Shown here one piece after another: positions 48,844-57,606 of a stretch of DNA of 64,000 nt. Source of the DNA: Paracoccus yeei ATCC BAA-599 (lineage in GTDB: Bacteria > Pseudomonadota > Alphaproteobacteria > Rhodobacterales > Rhodobacteraceae). The stretch lies in assembly GCF_000622145.1 (NCBI RefSeq), contig NZ_JHWH01000023.1:24946-88945 (forward strand). Reading direction: 5' to 3'. Under the pieces are notes generated by a model. That model had not been told where the DNA came from. It did no database searches and worked only from the letters and a program-made list of their open reading frames with translations. The position numbers and the translations under genes were made by a program. Position 1 is the first letter of the stretch. Each line of letters starts with the position of its first letter.

Positions 48844-48895
48844 GGTCTCGTGCTGGAATCGGGGCCGGGTCTGTCGGGTCGGGTCGGATAGGTTC

Positions 48896-48916
48896 CCGGC
48901 TGCATAGAGCAGCCGG
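48896..48916. promoter_or_regulatory. Palindrome in the mprF/HPP divergent region
   Basis: CCGGCTGC and GCAGCCGG (8 bp each) flank ATAGA. The site lies 53 bp upstream of mprF and 110 bp upstream of the HPP-CBS gene, which are transcribed apart. It could be an operator shared by the two. A GGGTC triplet repeat lies just to its left. Confidence 0.4.
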
Positions 48917-49025
48917 CCGTCGCGGAAAAGTCGATACAGCGGTATGGTAGATCGCGCCGCCCGGGCTTGCCCCGGCGCGCGCCATCCGGCAGGGTCCGGC
49001 GGCCGCGGGCAAGGGGGGGACGACG

Positions 49026-50186
49026 ATGAGCAAGGGACAGGGCATGGACGGACGCAGCCTGCTACGGGGCCTCGGGCCCGCGATCGCCCCGGGTCGTCCG
49101 GTCGAGGCGCTGCGCGCGGCCCTGGGCGCGGCGCTGGGGCTGGGCGTCTCGGGGTTCTTCATGCTGGCGGGCCGGCTGGACCCGGTGCTGGGGCTTTATC
49201 TGATCGCGCCCTTCGGGGCCAGCTCGGTCCTGCTGTTCGCGGTCCCGAACAGCCCGCTCGCGCAGCCCTGGTCGGCGCTGGTCGGGAACGGCGCCGCCGC
49301 CGCCGCGGGCGTGCTCGCCTGCATGGTCATTCCCGATCCCCTGGCGCGGGTCGCCGTGTCGGTCGGCGGCGCCATCGCCCTGACCATCATGCTGCGCGCC
49401 GTGCATCCGCCCGCCGGCGCCGTCGCCATGACCGCCGCCCTGAACCCCGAGCCGATCGAGAAGCTGGGCTTCGGCTTCGTGCTGGCGCCGGTGCTGACGG
49501 GAACGCTGATCCTGGTCGGCATGGCGATGATCTATGCCCGGCTGACCGGCCGCCACTATCCGCTGCGCCAGTTCGACGAACCCGGCCCTGCGGGCACCGC
49601 CGACCACCCCGCGCCCGAGCGGCTGGGCCTGGCGCGCGAGGAACTCGAGGAGATCCTGCGCAACTATCGCCAGTCGCTGAACCTGGGGGTCGAGGACCTG
49701 GCGCGGCTGATCGGCGCGGCCGAGATGCAGGCCGCGGGCCATCGCGCCGACCCCATGCCGGCCGAGGCCTTCATGTCGCGCGACCTGGTGACCGTCGCCC
49801 CGGAAACCCCGCTGGCCGAGGTGGCCGAACTGTTTCGCGCCCATGGCTTCACCTCGATCCCGGTGGTCGAGGAGGGGGACAAGTATCTGGGCATCATCTT
49901 CCAGATCGACCTGATCCGGCTGGCGGCGCATCCCGGCCCCGGGCTGCGCGCCCGGCTGCTGTCCCAGCCCGAGGCGCTGAGCGCGGGCCAGGTCATGCGC
50001 CGCGACATTCCCCATGCCGCCCCGGGAAGCACCATCGGCGCGCTGCTGCCGCTGCTGTCGGGGCCGGGCGCCCATGCGGTGCCGATCCTGAACCGCGGGC
50101 GCATCCGGGGCATCGTGACGCAGACCGACCTGATCGCGGCCCTGGCCCGGCAGTTGCTGCGGCCGCGCGCCGCGCCGCCCGCCTAA
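49026..50186 (+). CDS. HPP-family membrane protein with two CBS domains
   Basis: 386 residues. The first ~180 contain about four to five membrane segments and the family motif HPPAGA at 127-132. A linker follows, then two CBS domains (about 248-300 beginning FMSRDLVTVAPETPLAEVAE, and 322-378 beginning VMRRDIPHAAPGSTIGALLP), which usually bind adenine nucleotides. HPP proteins in plants and cyanobacteria have been reported as nitrite transporters. Being close to the nas cluster makes a nitrite role possible here, but that is inference. Its stop overlaps the converging response-regulator gene by four bases. Confidence 0.85.
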   Translation: MSKGQGMDGRSLLRGLGPAIAPGRPVEALRAALGAALGLGVSGFFMLAGRLDPVLGLYLIAPFGASSVLLFAVPNSPLAQPWSALVGNGAAAAAGVLACMVIPDPLARVAVSVGGAIALTIMLRAVHPPAGAVAMTAALNPEPIEKLGFGFVLAPVLTGTLILVGMAMIYARLTGRHYPLRQFDEPGPAGTADHPAPERLGLAREELEEILRNYRQSLNLGVEDLARLIGAAEMQAAGHRADPMPAEAFMSRDLVTVAPETPLAEVAELFRAHGFTSIPVVEEGDKYLGIIFQIDLIRLAAHPGPGLRARLLSQPEALSAGQVMRRDIPHAAPGSTIGALLPLLSGPGAHAVPILNRGRIRGIVTQTDLIAALARQLLRPRAAPPA

Positions 50187-50890
50187 CGGCGGCGCAGCCA
50201 GTCCTGCATGTCGCGCTCGGCGCTGCGCAGCGCCTCGGCGTTCAGCGCGCCGCTGGTCAGGGCGCAGGCGACGGCGCGGACGCGCTTGTTCATGACGCCT
50301 TCGGCCACGGGCAGTTCGACCGCCAGCTTTTCGTAAAGCGACAGCAGCCGGTTCTGCACCGTGCGCTCTGACATGCCGCGCCGGCGCGCGATCTCGCGGT
50401 CGGGCAGGCCAAGCGCCATGTCCAGCAGAACGGTATATTCGCTTTCGCTCAGCCCCTGGGCGGGGCGCGACTGGCGCTGCTGCAGGCGGTGGATCTCGCG
50501 GTCGACGACCACCTGGCCTTCGACCAGCACGGCGCGCATGGCCAGGTGCAGCCGCTGGACCGGCGCGGTTTTCAGCACATAGCCATAGGGCGAGCCGGGC
50601 GGCACGATGCGCGTCAGCCCGCGCAGATAGGCTTCGTCGGCGTAGTTCGACCAGAACAGGATGCGGGTTTCCGGGCGTTCGGACCAGATCGTGCGGGCGG
50701 CGTCGATGCCGTTGCGTTCCTTCATCTGCAGGTCCATGACGACGGCCAGAACGCCCTTGCGGGCCATCGCCTCGCCCTCGCGGCCGTTTTCGGCGGTCAG
50801 GATCTGGCTGGCCTCGGGCAGGGCCTGGCCGACCGCGTCGCGCAGGAAGGCCGCGTGCAGGGGGTCGTCCTCGACCAGCAGGATCTTCAT
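50183..50890 (-). CDS. LuxR-type response regulator
   Basis: 235 residues. The receiver domain has Asp53 as the phosphoryl acceptor (AVVMDLQMKERNG) and Lys107 (YVLKTAP). A LuxR-type helix-turn-helix lies at about 145-205 (GLPDREIARRRGMSERTVQNR). A further ~35 residues follow. The start overlaps the stop of the kinase gene, so they form one two-component unit. Target genes are unknown; the CUT2 transporter operon starts just beyond the kinase, on the other strand. Confidence 0.9.
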   Translation of the reverse strand: MKILLVEDDPLHAAFLRDAVGQALPEASQILTAENGREGEAMARKGVLAVVMDLQMKERNGIDAARTIWSERPETRILFWSNYADEAYLRGLTRIVPPGSPYGYVLKTAPVQRLHLAMRAVLVEGQVVVDREIHRLQQRQSRPAQGLSESEYTVLLDMALGLPDREIARRRGMSERTVQNRLLSLYEKLAVELPVAEGVMNKRVRAVACALTSGALNAEALRSAERDMQDWLRRR

Positions 50891-52089
50891 GGCGGGCCCC
50901 CCGCGGGCAGGCTGACGGAAACGCTGGTGCCGGTCCGGCCCGAACGGACCGAAAGCCGCGCGCCGATCAGCTGGGCGCGGGTGCGCATGTGCGACAGGCC
51001 GCCTTTCTTGCGGCTGCGGCGCACGTCCTCGGGCAGGCCGCAGCCATCGTCGGCCACGGTGATGCGCAGGCGCGGCTGGGCCGCGATGCGCACGTCGATG
51101 CGCCCCGCGCGGGCGTGGCGGCCGGCGTTGTTGATCGCCTCCTGCACGATGCGGAACAGGGCGATCCGGGCCACCGGGTCCAGCGCGTCGGGGGCGCCCT
51201 GGCTGTCGTCCTGCACCTCGACCTGGGCGCCGCCCGCGGCCCGTTCCAGATGCACCCGCACCGCATGGGCAAAGCCGAACATGTCCAGGATCGAGGGCAC
51301 CGCCGTGTCGATGATGCGCCGCAGGTCGGCCACGCAATCGTCCAGCCGCGCCAGCACCGTTTCCGCGTCCAGCGCGCCGGGGCGCGACAGGTCGCGCATC
51401 AGCCGCGACAGGTCCGCCAGGGTCTGGTCGTGCAGGTCCATGCCGATGCGTTGGCGTTCCTGTTCCAGCGCCTGGGTCAGGTCGCGCGCGCCCAGCCGCA
51501 GCCCTTCCTCGCGCGCGCGGGCCTCGGTTTCGACGATGGCGGCCTGGCGCGACCGTTCCGCCTCGCGCAGCGCGAACAGATAGGGCGAGATCAGGTCCGC
51601 CACATAGCGCGCCGCCGCCACGTCGCGCGGCCCGTAGCGCCCTGGCGCAAAGGACGAGATGCTGAGCGCGCCGATGATGTCCCCCGCCACCACCAGCGGC
51701 GCATGGACCCGGGCGCGCAGGTTGTGGTCGTGGATCGGGGCGCAGAACACGCCCGGAAAGGCAAAGCGCGGATCGGCGGTCGCGTCCTCGGTCAGGATGT
51801 GATCGACATGGCCCCACAGCAGCTCGCGGATCGGGCTGTTCTGGACGCCTGCCGTCTCCTTGCGGCCCCAGGCGGTCTCGATCCCGGTCTCGTAGGCGGC
51901 CGACAGGGTTCCGTCGTGGCGCAGCAGGCACAGGTCCAGGTGATCATAGGGCAGGAAGCGGCTGATTTCCTGCGCGACCGAACGGATCGCCGACAGGAAG
52001 TCCAGCCGCCCCGCCAGCGCGCGCGAGATGCGGAACAGATGCGGCAGCAGCGGCCCGGGATCGACCTCCTGGTCCGAAAGCTCGCTCAT
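50887..52089 (-). CDS. GAF-domain histidine kinase (HisKA_3 type)
   Basis: 400 residues without membrane segments. A GAF-like sensor occupies about 40-170 (PYDHLDLCLLRHDGTLSAAY, APLVVAGDIIGALSISSF). A dimerisation helix carries His220 in IGMDLHDQTLADLSRL, the NarL/LuxR-partner kinase pattern. The ATPase domain (IVQEAINNAGRHARAGRIDV, then VADDGCGLPED) ends the protein. The start at 52089 has GAGGGG in front; a longer reading to 52314 crosses the divergent promoter. The signal is unknown; as a soluble sensor it should respond to something inside the cell. Confidence 0.88.
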   Translation of the reverse strand: MSELSDQEVDPGPLLPHLFRISRALAGRLDFLSAIRSVAQEISRFLPYDHLDLCLLRHDGTLSAAYETGIETAWGRKETAGVQNSPIRELLWGHVDHILTEDATADPRFAFPGVFCAPIHDHNLRARVHAPLVVAGDIIGALSISSFAPGRYGPRDVAAARYVADLISPYLFALREAERSRQAAIVETEARAREEGLRLGARDLTQALEQERQRIGMDLHDQTLADLSRLMRDLSRPGALDAETVLARLDDCVADLRRIIDTAVPSILDMFGFAHAVRVHLERAAGGAQVEVQDDSQGAPDALDPVARIALFRIVQEAINNAGRHARAGRIDVRIAAQPRLRITVADDGCGLPEDVRRSRKKGGLSHMRTRAQLIGARLSVRSGRTGTSVSVSLPAGGPP

Positions 52090-52178
52090 CCCCTCGTGCA
52101 CGGCGCGCCTCCGCTGGTGTCCCTCGGGGCGACGATGCCACAGGCGCCGGCCTGCGTCCAAGCGGTGCCGCGCCGAAC

Positions 52179-52194
52179 TTGCGGGTTTCCGCAA
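52179..52194. promoter_or_regulatory. Palindrome in the kinase/ABC divergent region
   Basis: TTGCGG and CCGCAA flank GTTT. It lies 90 bp before the kinase start and 123 bp before the sugar-binding-protein start. It is a candidate site for the LuxR-type regulator or an unseen repressor. Only the symmetry is direct evidence. Confidence 0.35.
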
Positions 52195-52316
52195 ACGGCG
52201 CGCGGAAAGATGCAGGTCCGGGCTCAGTTCCGGTCTAGGCAGCCTGCCGTCCCGCCCTATCCTTGACCCCGGAGGACGGCGCCCGGCGCCGGGACATGAA
52301 GGGGGAGGACTCAAGG

Positions 52317-53327
52317 ATGACCCGCAAGGGACTGCTGCTGACGGCCGCGACGATCCTGGCCATGGGCGGGACGGCGATGGCCGACACCGCGCAAAAGCGC
52401 ATCGCGCTGTCGAACAACTATGCCGGCAACAGCTGGCGCCAGGCCATGCTGGAAAGCTGGAAGCGCGTGACCGACAAGGCCGTGGCCGACGGCATCGTCG
52501 CCGCCGCCGACGCCTTTACCACCGCCGAAAACCAGGCGACGGAACAGGCCGCGCAGATCCAGAACATGATCCTGCAGGGCTATGACGCGATCGTGGTCAA
52601 CGCCGCATCGCCCACCGCGCTGAACGGCGCCATCAAGGAGGCCTGCGACGCGGGCATCACCGTCGTCAGCTTCGACGGCATCGTGACCGAGCCCTGCGCC
52701 TGGCGCGTCAAGGTCGATTTCAAGAAGATGGGCGCGGACGAGATCGCCTATCTGGCCGGCCGCCTGCCCGACGGCGGCAACCTGCTGGAGATCCGGGGCC
52801 TGGCCGGCGTGTCCGTCGACGACGAGATCCACGCGGGCATCGAGGAGGGCGTGAAGGCCCACCCGAACTTCAAGGTCGTGGGGTCCGTGAACGGTGACTG
52901 GGCGCAGGACGTGGCGCAGAAGGCGGTCGCGGGCATCCTGCCCTCGCTGCCCGAGATCGCGGCCGTGGTGACGCAGGGCGGCGACGGCTATGGCGCGGCG
53001 CAGGCCTTTGCCGCCGCCGGGCGGCCGATGCCGATCATCATCATGGGCAACCGCCAGGACGAGCTGAAATGGTGGGCCGAACAGCGCGACGCGAACGGCT
53101 ATGAAACCATCTCGACCTCGATTGCGCCGGGCGTCTCGACGCTGGCGTTCTGGGTCGCGCAGCAGATCCTGGACGGGGCCGAGGTGCCCAAGGACCTGAC
53201 CGTGCCCTTCCTGTCGGTGACGCAGGAAACCCTGGACCAGGCGCTGAAGGATACGCCCGAAGGCGGCGTCACCAACGTGGACTACACGCTGGACGACGCC
53301 AAGAAAGTGATTGCCGGAACCAACTGA
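52317..53327 (+). CDS. CUT2-type sugar ABC transporter, substrate-binding protein
   Basis: 336 residues. The signal peptide (LLLTAATILAMGGTAMA) is followed by a periplasmic-binding-protein type 1 fold: RIALSNNYAGNSWRQAMLES, then QIQNMILQGYDAIVVNAASP, and VVTQGGDGYGAAQAF. GGAGG at 52303-52307 sets the start. The fold matches ribose- or xylose-like binding proteins; the sugar cannot be named. Its stop shares bases with the ATPase start, giving an SBP-ATPase-permease-permease-lactonase operon. Confidence 0.9.
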   Translation: MTRKGLLLTAATILAMGGTAMADTAQKRIALSNNYAGNSWRQAMLESWKRVTDKAVADGIVAAADAFTTAENQATEQAAQIQNMILQGYDAIVVNAASPTALNGAIKEACDAGITVVSFDGIVTEPCAWRVKVDFKKMGADEIAYLAGRLPDGGNLLEIRGLAGVSVDDEIHAGIEEGVKAHPNFKVVGSVNGDWAQDVAQKAVAGILPSLPEIAAVVTQGGDGYGAAQAFAAAGRPMPIIIMGNRQDELKWWAEQRDANGYETISTSIAPGVSTLAFWVAQQILDGAEVPKDLTVPFLSVTQETLDQALKDTPEGGVTNVDYTLDDAKKVIAGTN

Positions 53328-54814
53328 TGGCAGGCATCGAAGGCGAGGATCGGGCCGGGGCGCAAGCCCCGGCAGCGGATGGTGGCGGCGCGGTCGTGCG
53401 CCTTGAGACGGCGTCGAAAACCTTTGGCGCGCTCAGGGCGCTGGACCGTGTGGACCTGGCCATCCGCCCCGGCGAATGCCTGGGGCTGGTCGGCCACAAC
53501 GGGGCGGGAAAATCGACCCTGGTGAACCTTGTCACCGGCCTTTTCGCGCCTTCGGACGGGCGTGTGGTCTATCCCGGCGCCGACGGTCCCCTGCAGGCCG
53601 GCGTCCGTGCCATTTCCCAGGAAGGCACGCTCTGCCCGAACCTGACGGTGCTGGAAAACCTGTCCGTCGTGCAGCGCGACCTGACCGGGCCGGGCTGGCG
53701 CGGGCGGGCCGCGGACCGGATCGGGGCGGCGCTGGACGCGATCTTTCCCGGCCACCGCATCCGGCCCGACCGGATGGTCGCCGACATGACCCTGGCCGAG
53801 GCGCAGATGGCCGAGATCGCCATCGGCTTCGCCGAAGGGCCCATCCCCGCCCGGCTGGTGGTGCTGGACGAGCCCACCTCGTCGCTGGACGCCTCGATCG
53901 CGGCGCAGCTTCTGGCGCATGTCCGCCGCTTTTGCGCCGAAGGGGGGGCGGTGGTCTTCATCTCGCACATGCTGGGCGAGATTTTCGCCGTCGCCAGCCG
54001 CATCGTCGTCATGCGCGATGGGCAGGCGATCGCCGACCGACCGGCGCATGGCTTCAGCCGCCGCGGTCTGGTCGATGCCATGGGCCATGTCGCGGCCGAG
54101 GACGATCACCCCGCCACGCCCGCCGCGCTTGCCCGCGCCCTGGGCGACAAGAGCGCCGCGATCCTGCGCACCCCGGAGGGGATCGCGGCGCGGCGCGGCG
54201 AGATCGTCGGCCTTGCCGGCCTTGCCGGTCACGGCCAGGCCGAGGCGCTGGCGCGGTTCTATCTGGCGCAAAGTTCGGACTGGCGCAGTTCGGCCCGGCC
54301 CCGCGCGGCCTTTGTCGCCGGCGACCGGCGGCGCGACGGGATCATGCCGGTCTGGTCGATCCGGCGCAACCTGACGCTAGCGGCGCTGGACACGCTGCTG
54401 CGCCGGGGCCTTGTGGACCGCGACCGCGAACGCGAGATCGGCGCGAACTGGCAGCGGCGCATCGGCATCCGCACGCCCGACATGGGCAACCCCATCCTGT
54501 CGCTGTCCGGCGGCAACCAGCAAAAGGCGCTGTTCGCGCGGGCCCTGGCCACCAGCGCGCCGGTGATCGTCATGGACGACCCGATGCGCGGCGTCGACAT
54601 CGGCACCAAGACCGAGGTCTACGACATGATCCGGCACGAGGCCGCGCAGGGCCGCACCTTCCTGTGGTATTCGACCGAGATGGACGAGATCCGCAACTGC
54701 GACCGCGTCTTCGTGTTCCGCGACGGCGCCATCTCGGCCGAACTCGAGGGCACGGCCATCACCGAGGAAAACGTCCTGGCCGCCAGCTTCGAATTCGGGG
54801 AAACCGCCGCATGA
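53327..54814 (+). CDS. CUT2-type sugar ABC transporter, ATPase
   Basis: 495 residues with two fused nucleotide-binding halves, as in RbsA/XylG. The first half has Walker A (GHNGAGKST), a poor signature motif (LAEAQMAEIA) and Walker B (LVVLDEPTSSLD). The second half lacks a Walker A lysine (GLAGLAGHGQAE), which is usual in this family, but has a full signature (LSGGNQQKALFARAL) and IVMDDPMRGVDIGTK. It energises uptake by the two permeases that follow. Overlaps both neighbours. Confidence 0.93.
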   Translation: MAGIEGEDRAGAQAPAADGGGAVVRLETASKTFGALRALDRVDLAIRPGECLGLVGHNGAGKSTLVNLVTGLFAPSDGRVVYPGADGPLQAGVRAISQEGTLCPNLTVLENLSVVQRDLTGPGWRGRAADRIGAALDAIFPGHRIRPDRMVADMTLAEAQMAEIAIGFAEGPIPARLVVLDEPTSSLDASIAAQLLAHVRRFCAEGGAVVFISHMLGEIFAVASRIVVMRDGQAIADRPAHGFSRRGLVDAMGHVAAEDDHPATPAALARALGDKSAAILRTPEGIAARRGEIVGLAGLAGHGQAEALARFYLAQSSDWRSSARPRAAFVAGDRRRDGIMPVWSIRRNLTLAALDTLLRRGLVDRDREREIGANWQRRIGIRTPDMGNPILSLSGGNQQKALFARALATSAPVIVMDDPMRGVDIGTKTEVYDMIRHEAAQGRTFLWYSTEMDEIRNCDRVFVFRDGAISAELEGTAITEENVLAASFEFGETAA

Positions 54815-55740
54815 CACGGCTGATCAACCCGCGCCTGGCGCTGCCGGTGCTGTCGCTGGCCGTCCTGGTCGCCGCCGTCTTCTGGTTGCAGCCCCGCGCC
54901 ATGAGCTATGTGGGCGTGAACCTGCTGTTCAATCTGGCGGTGCCCATCGCGCTGGCGACGGTGGCGCAGATGGTCGTCATCATGGTGGGCGACATCGACC
55001 TGTCGATGGGCGCCTTCGTCAGCCTGGTGGCCTGCATCACCGCCGCCATCCTGCCGGTCAATCCCGTGCTGGGGGCCTTGATGCTGGCGGGCTGCGTGCT
55101 GGCCTATGCCGCGCTTGGCGCGCTGATCGAGGCGCGGGGCCTGCCGGCCATCGTCGTGACCCTGGGCATGTCCTTTGTCTGGGGGGGTGCGGCGGTGCTG
55201 ATCCTGCCCTCGCCCGGAGGGACGGCGCCGGGCTGGCTGACCGGGGTGATGAAGGCCAAGCCCCCGCTGGTCCCGATGGCCATCGTTGCCAGCGTGCTGA
55301 TCGCCGCCGTGGCGCATCTGGTCATCATGCGCTCAAGCTTCGGGGTGCGGCTGCGGGCGCTCGGGGGCAATGCGCGGGCCCTGTCGCGCGCGGGCCGCTC
55401 GACCGTGGCGCTGCGGGCCTGGGCCTATGCGCTGGCGGGGCTGTTCGCGGTGCTGTCGGGGATGGCGCTGGTCGGGCTGACCACCTCGGGCGACGCCAAC
55501 ATCGCGCTGCGCTATACGCTTTTGTCCATCGCCGGCGTGATCCTGGGCGGGGGCGAGTTCACGGGCGGTCGGGTGTCCCCGGTAGGCGCGGTGATCGGGG
55601 CGCTGACGCTGACGCTGGCGGGCAGCTTCCTGTCCTTCCTGCGGCTGTCGCCCGACTGGCAGATCGGCGCCCAGGGCGCGATCCTGATTCTGGTGCTGGC
55701 GGCGCGGCTGGTCGTGCGCCAGGCGGAGAAACGTTCATGA
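54811..55740 (+). CDS. CUT2-type sugar ABC transporter, permease 1
   Basis: 309 residues, RbsC-like, with about nine membrane segments. The GDIDLSMGAFVSLVAC segment and the ALGGNARALSRAG loop mark the family. The ATG at 54811 overlaps the ATPase stop and its own stop overlaps permease 2. Having two different permease genes suggests a heterodimeric channel, unlike the single RbsC of ribose systems. Confidence 0.92.
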   Translation: MTRLINPRLALPVLSLAVLVAAVFWLQPRAMSYVGVNLLFNLAVPIALATVAQMVVIMVGDIDLSMGAFVSLVACITAAILPVNPVLGALMLAGCVLAYAALGALIEARGLPAIVVTLGMSFVWGGAAVLILPSPGGTAPGWLTGVMKAKPPLVPMAIVASVLIAAVAHLVIMRSSFGVRLRALGGNARALSRAGRSTVALRAWAYALAGLFAVLSGMALVGLTTSGDANIALRYTLLSIAGVILGGGEFTGGRVSPVGAVIGALTLTLAGSFLSFLRLSPDWQIGAQGAILILVLAARLVVRQAEKRS

Positions 55741-56684
55741 CCATGACCATGACCTTGCACAAGGCGCCCTGGTTCTGGGCCTGGGTCGCGGCCCTTGCGG
55801 CGTTCCTGGCCACCTGGTCGCTGAGCACCGGAGGCGGCGGAGCCGCCCTGGCGGTCGCCGCGCTGACCTTCGGCAGCTTCTCGGTCCTGACCGGGCTGGG
55901 GCAGATGCTGGTCATCACCCTGGGCCCCGGCAACACCGACCTGTCGATCCCGGCCACGATGACGCTGGCCGCCACCCTGTCGCTGAAGCTGATGGCGGGC
56001 GCGGGCGGGATCTGGATCGCCGCCGGGCTGGTGGCGGCGCTTGCCATCGGGGCAGGGGTCGGGGTCGTCAACTTCGCGCTGATCCGGCTGCTGCGCATCC
56101 CGCCGATCATCGCCACGCTGTCGGCCAGTTTCCTTTACCAGTCGCTGGCGATCTGGTCGAACCGCGGTCTGCGCATCAAGCCGCCCGCGGCGCTGGCCGA
56201 ATTCACCACCGGCCGGGCGCTGCTGGGTGTGCCGAACCTGGCCTGGGTGGCCCTGGCGATCAGCGTCGTGTTCTGGGTGCTGCTGAACCGCTCGGGCTTT
56301 GGCCGGCGCGTCTCGGCCATCGGGCAGAATCCGCGCGCGGCGCGGCTGGCGGGGGTGCCGGTCGCCCGCACATCGGCCGCGACCTATGTGATCTCGGCGG
56401 TGATGGCGGCGCTCGCCGGCTTCCTGCTGGCCTGCTTCTCGGGCGGCGCCGCGCTGAACATGGGGGCCGAGTTCCTGCTGATGTCCATCGCCGTCACGGT
56501 GATCGGCGGCTCGTCCATCGCGGGGGGCAATTCCAACGTGCCCGGCATCTGGGCGGGCGCGCTGTTCATGTATCTGATCGTCTCGATGCTGAACTCCTAC
56601 GGGCTGGGGGCCGGGGTGCGGCTGCTGTCGACGGGGATCATCATCATCGCCATCGTCGCCGTGGCCAGCGGCAGAAAGGGCTGA
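55737..56684 (+). CDS. CUT2-type sugar ABC transporter, permease 2
   Basis: 315 residues, RbsC-like and diverged from permease 1. It has the GPGNTDLSIPATMTLAATLS segment in place of the usual GxIDLSVG, and AIGQNPRAARLAGVPVARTS as the family loop. The repeated start MTMTMT is unusual. Four bases separate its stop from the lactonase ATG. Confidence 0.92.
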   Translation: MTMTMTLHKAPWFWAWVAALAAFLATWSLSTGGGGAALAVAALTFGSFSVLTGLGQMLVITLGPGNTDLSIPATMTLAATLSLKLMAGAGGIWIAAGLVAALAIGAGVGVVNFALIRLLRIPPIIATLSASFLYQSLAIWSNRGLRIKPPAALAEFTTGRALLGVPNLAWVALAISVVFWVLLNRSGFGRRVSAIGQNPRAARLAGVPVARTSAATYVISAVMAALAGFLLACFSGGAALNMGAEFLLMSIAVTVIGGSSIAGGNSNVPGIWAGALFMYLIVSMLNSYGLGAGVRLLSTGIIIIAIVAVASGRKG

Positions 56685-56688
56685 ACCC

Positions 56689-57606
56689 ATGTCCATCTAT
56701 GACCGGCGCGACCCGCGCTTTCGGGCGCTGATCCATCCGAACGCGGGGCTGCACCAGATCGGCAGCGGCTTTGAATGGGCCGAGGGGCCGGCCTGGTTTC
56801 CCGCCGCCCAGATGCTGCTGTTTTCCGACATCCCGGCGCATCGGATGATGCGCTGGACCGCGCAGACCGGCTGCAGCATCTTTCGCGAGGATTCGGGCTA
56901 TTCGAACGGCAACACCCGCGACCCGCAGGGCCGGCTTGTCACCTGCCACCACGGGCTGCGCGCCGTGACGCGGACCGAGCACGACGGCAGCCTGACCACG
57001 CTGGCCGCCCAAGGCCAGGGCCGGCGGCTGAATTCCCCCAACGACGTGGTGGTGAAGTCCGACGGCTCGGTCTGGTTCACCGATCCGACCTATGGCATCC
57101 TGTCGGACCTCGAAGGCTACAAGGCCGCGCCCGAACAGGCCGGCAGCTTCGTCTGGCGCATCCCGCCCGGAGGCGGCGCCCCGTTGCCGGTCTGCAGGGA
57201 CTTCACCCAACCGAACGGGCTGTGCTTTTCGCCCGACGAAAGCCTGCTCTACATCGCGGAATCGGGGTCGAGCCACGATCCCTCGGTGCCCCCGGTCATC
57301 CGGGTCTATGACGTCGCGGGCGATGGGCTGGGACAGGGCCGCGACTTCGCGACCGTCGATGCCGGCCTGCCCGATGGCATCCGCTGCGACGCGGCCGGCA
57401 ACCTCTGGTCCTCGGCCGCCGACGGGGTGCATGTCTTTGCCCCCGACGGCACGCTTCTGGGCAAGATCCTGGTGCCCGAGGTGGTCTCGAACCTGTGCTT
57501 CGGCGGGCCGCGCGGCAACCGGCTGTTCATCACCGCGACGACCAGCCTTTACATGCTGGCCGTCGATGCCTGCGCCGCCGGCTGGCCCGGTCAGGGCGCG
57601 GTATAG
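56689..57606 (+). CDS. SMP-30/gluconolactonase family lactonase
   Basis: 305 residues forming a six-bladed propeller family protein. Metal-site segments are FEWAEGPAWFP (Glu), RLNSPNDVVVKSDGSVWFTD (Asn) and PDGIRCDAAGNLW (Asp). These enzymes open sugar lactones made by aldose dehydrogenases. As the last gene of the ABC operon it implies the imported sugar is oxidised to an aldonolactone in the cell. Its last 16 bases overlap the converging SDR gene. Confidence 0.88.
   Translation: MSIYDRRDPRFRALIHPNAGLHQIGSGFEWAEGPAWFPAAQMLLFSDIPAHRMMRWTAQTGCSIFREDSGYSNGNTRDPQGRLVTCHHGLRAVTRTEHDGSLTTLAAQGQGRRLNSPNDVVVKSDGSVWFTDPTYGILSDLEGYKAAPEQAGSFVWRIPPGGGAPLPVCRDFTQPNGLCFSPDESLLYIAESGSSHDPSVPPVIRVYDVAGDGLGQGRDFATVDAGLPDGIRCDAAGNLWSSAADGVHVFAPDGTLLGKILVPEVVSNLCFGGPRGNRLFITATTSLYMLAVDACAAGWPGQGAV

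Noticed and set aside
46081..48891. A 936-codon plus-strand frame
   Set aside because: It is antisense to mprF, rich in Gln/Arg/His, and has no domain. mprF on the other strand is clear.
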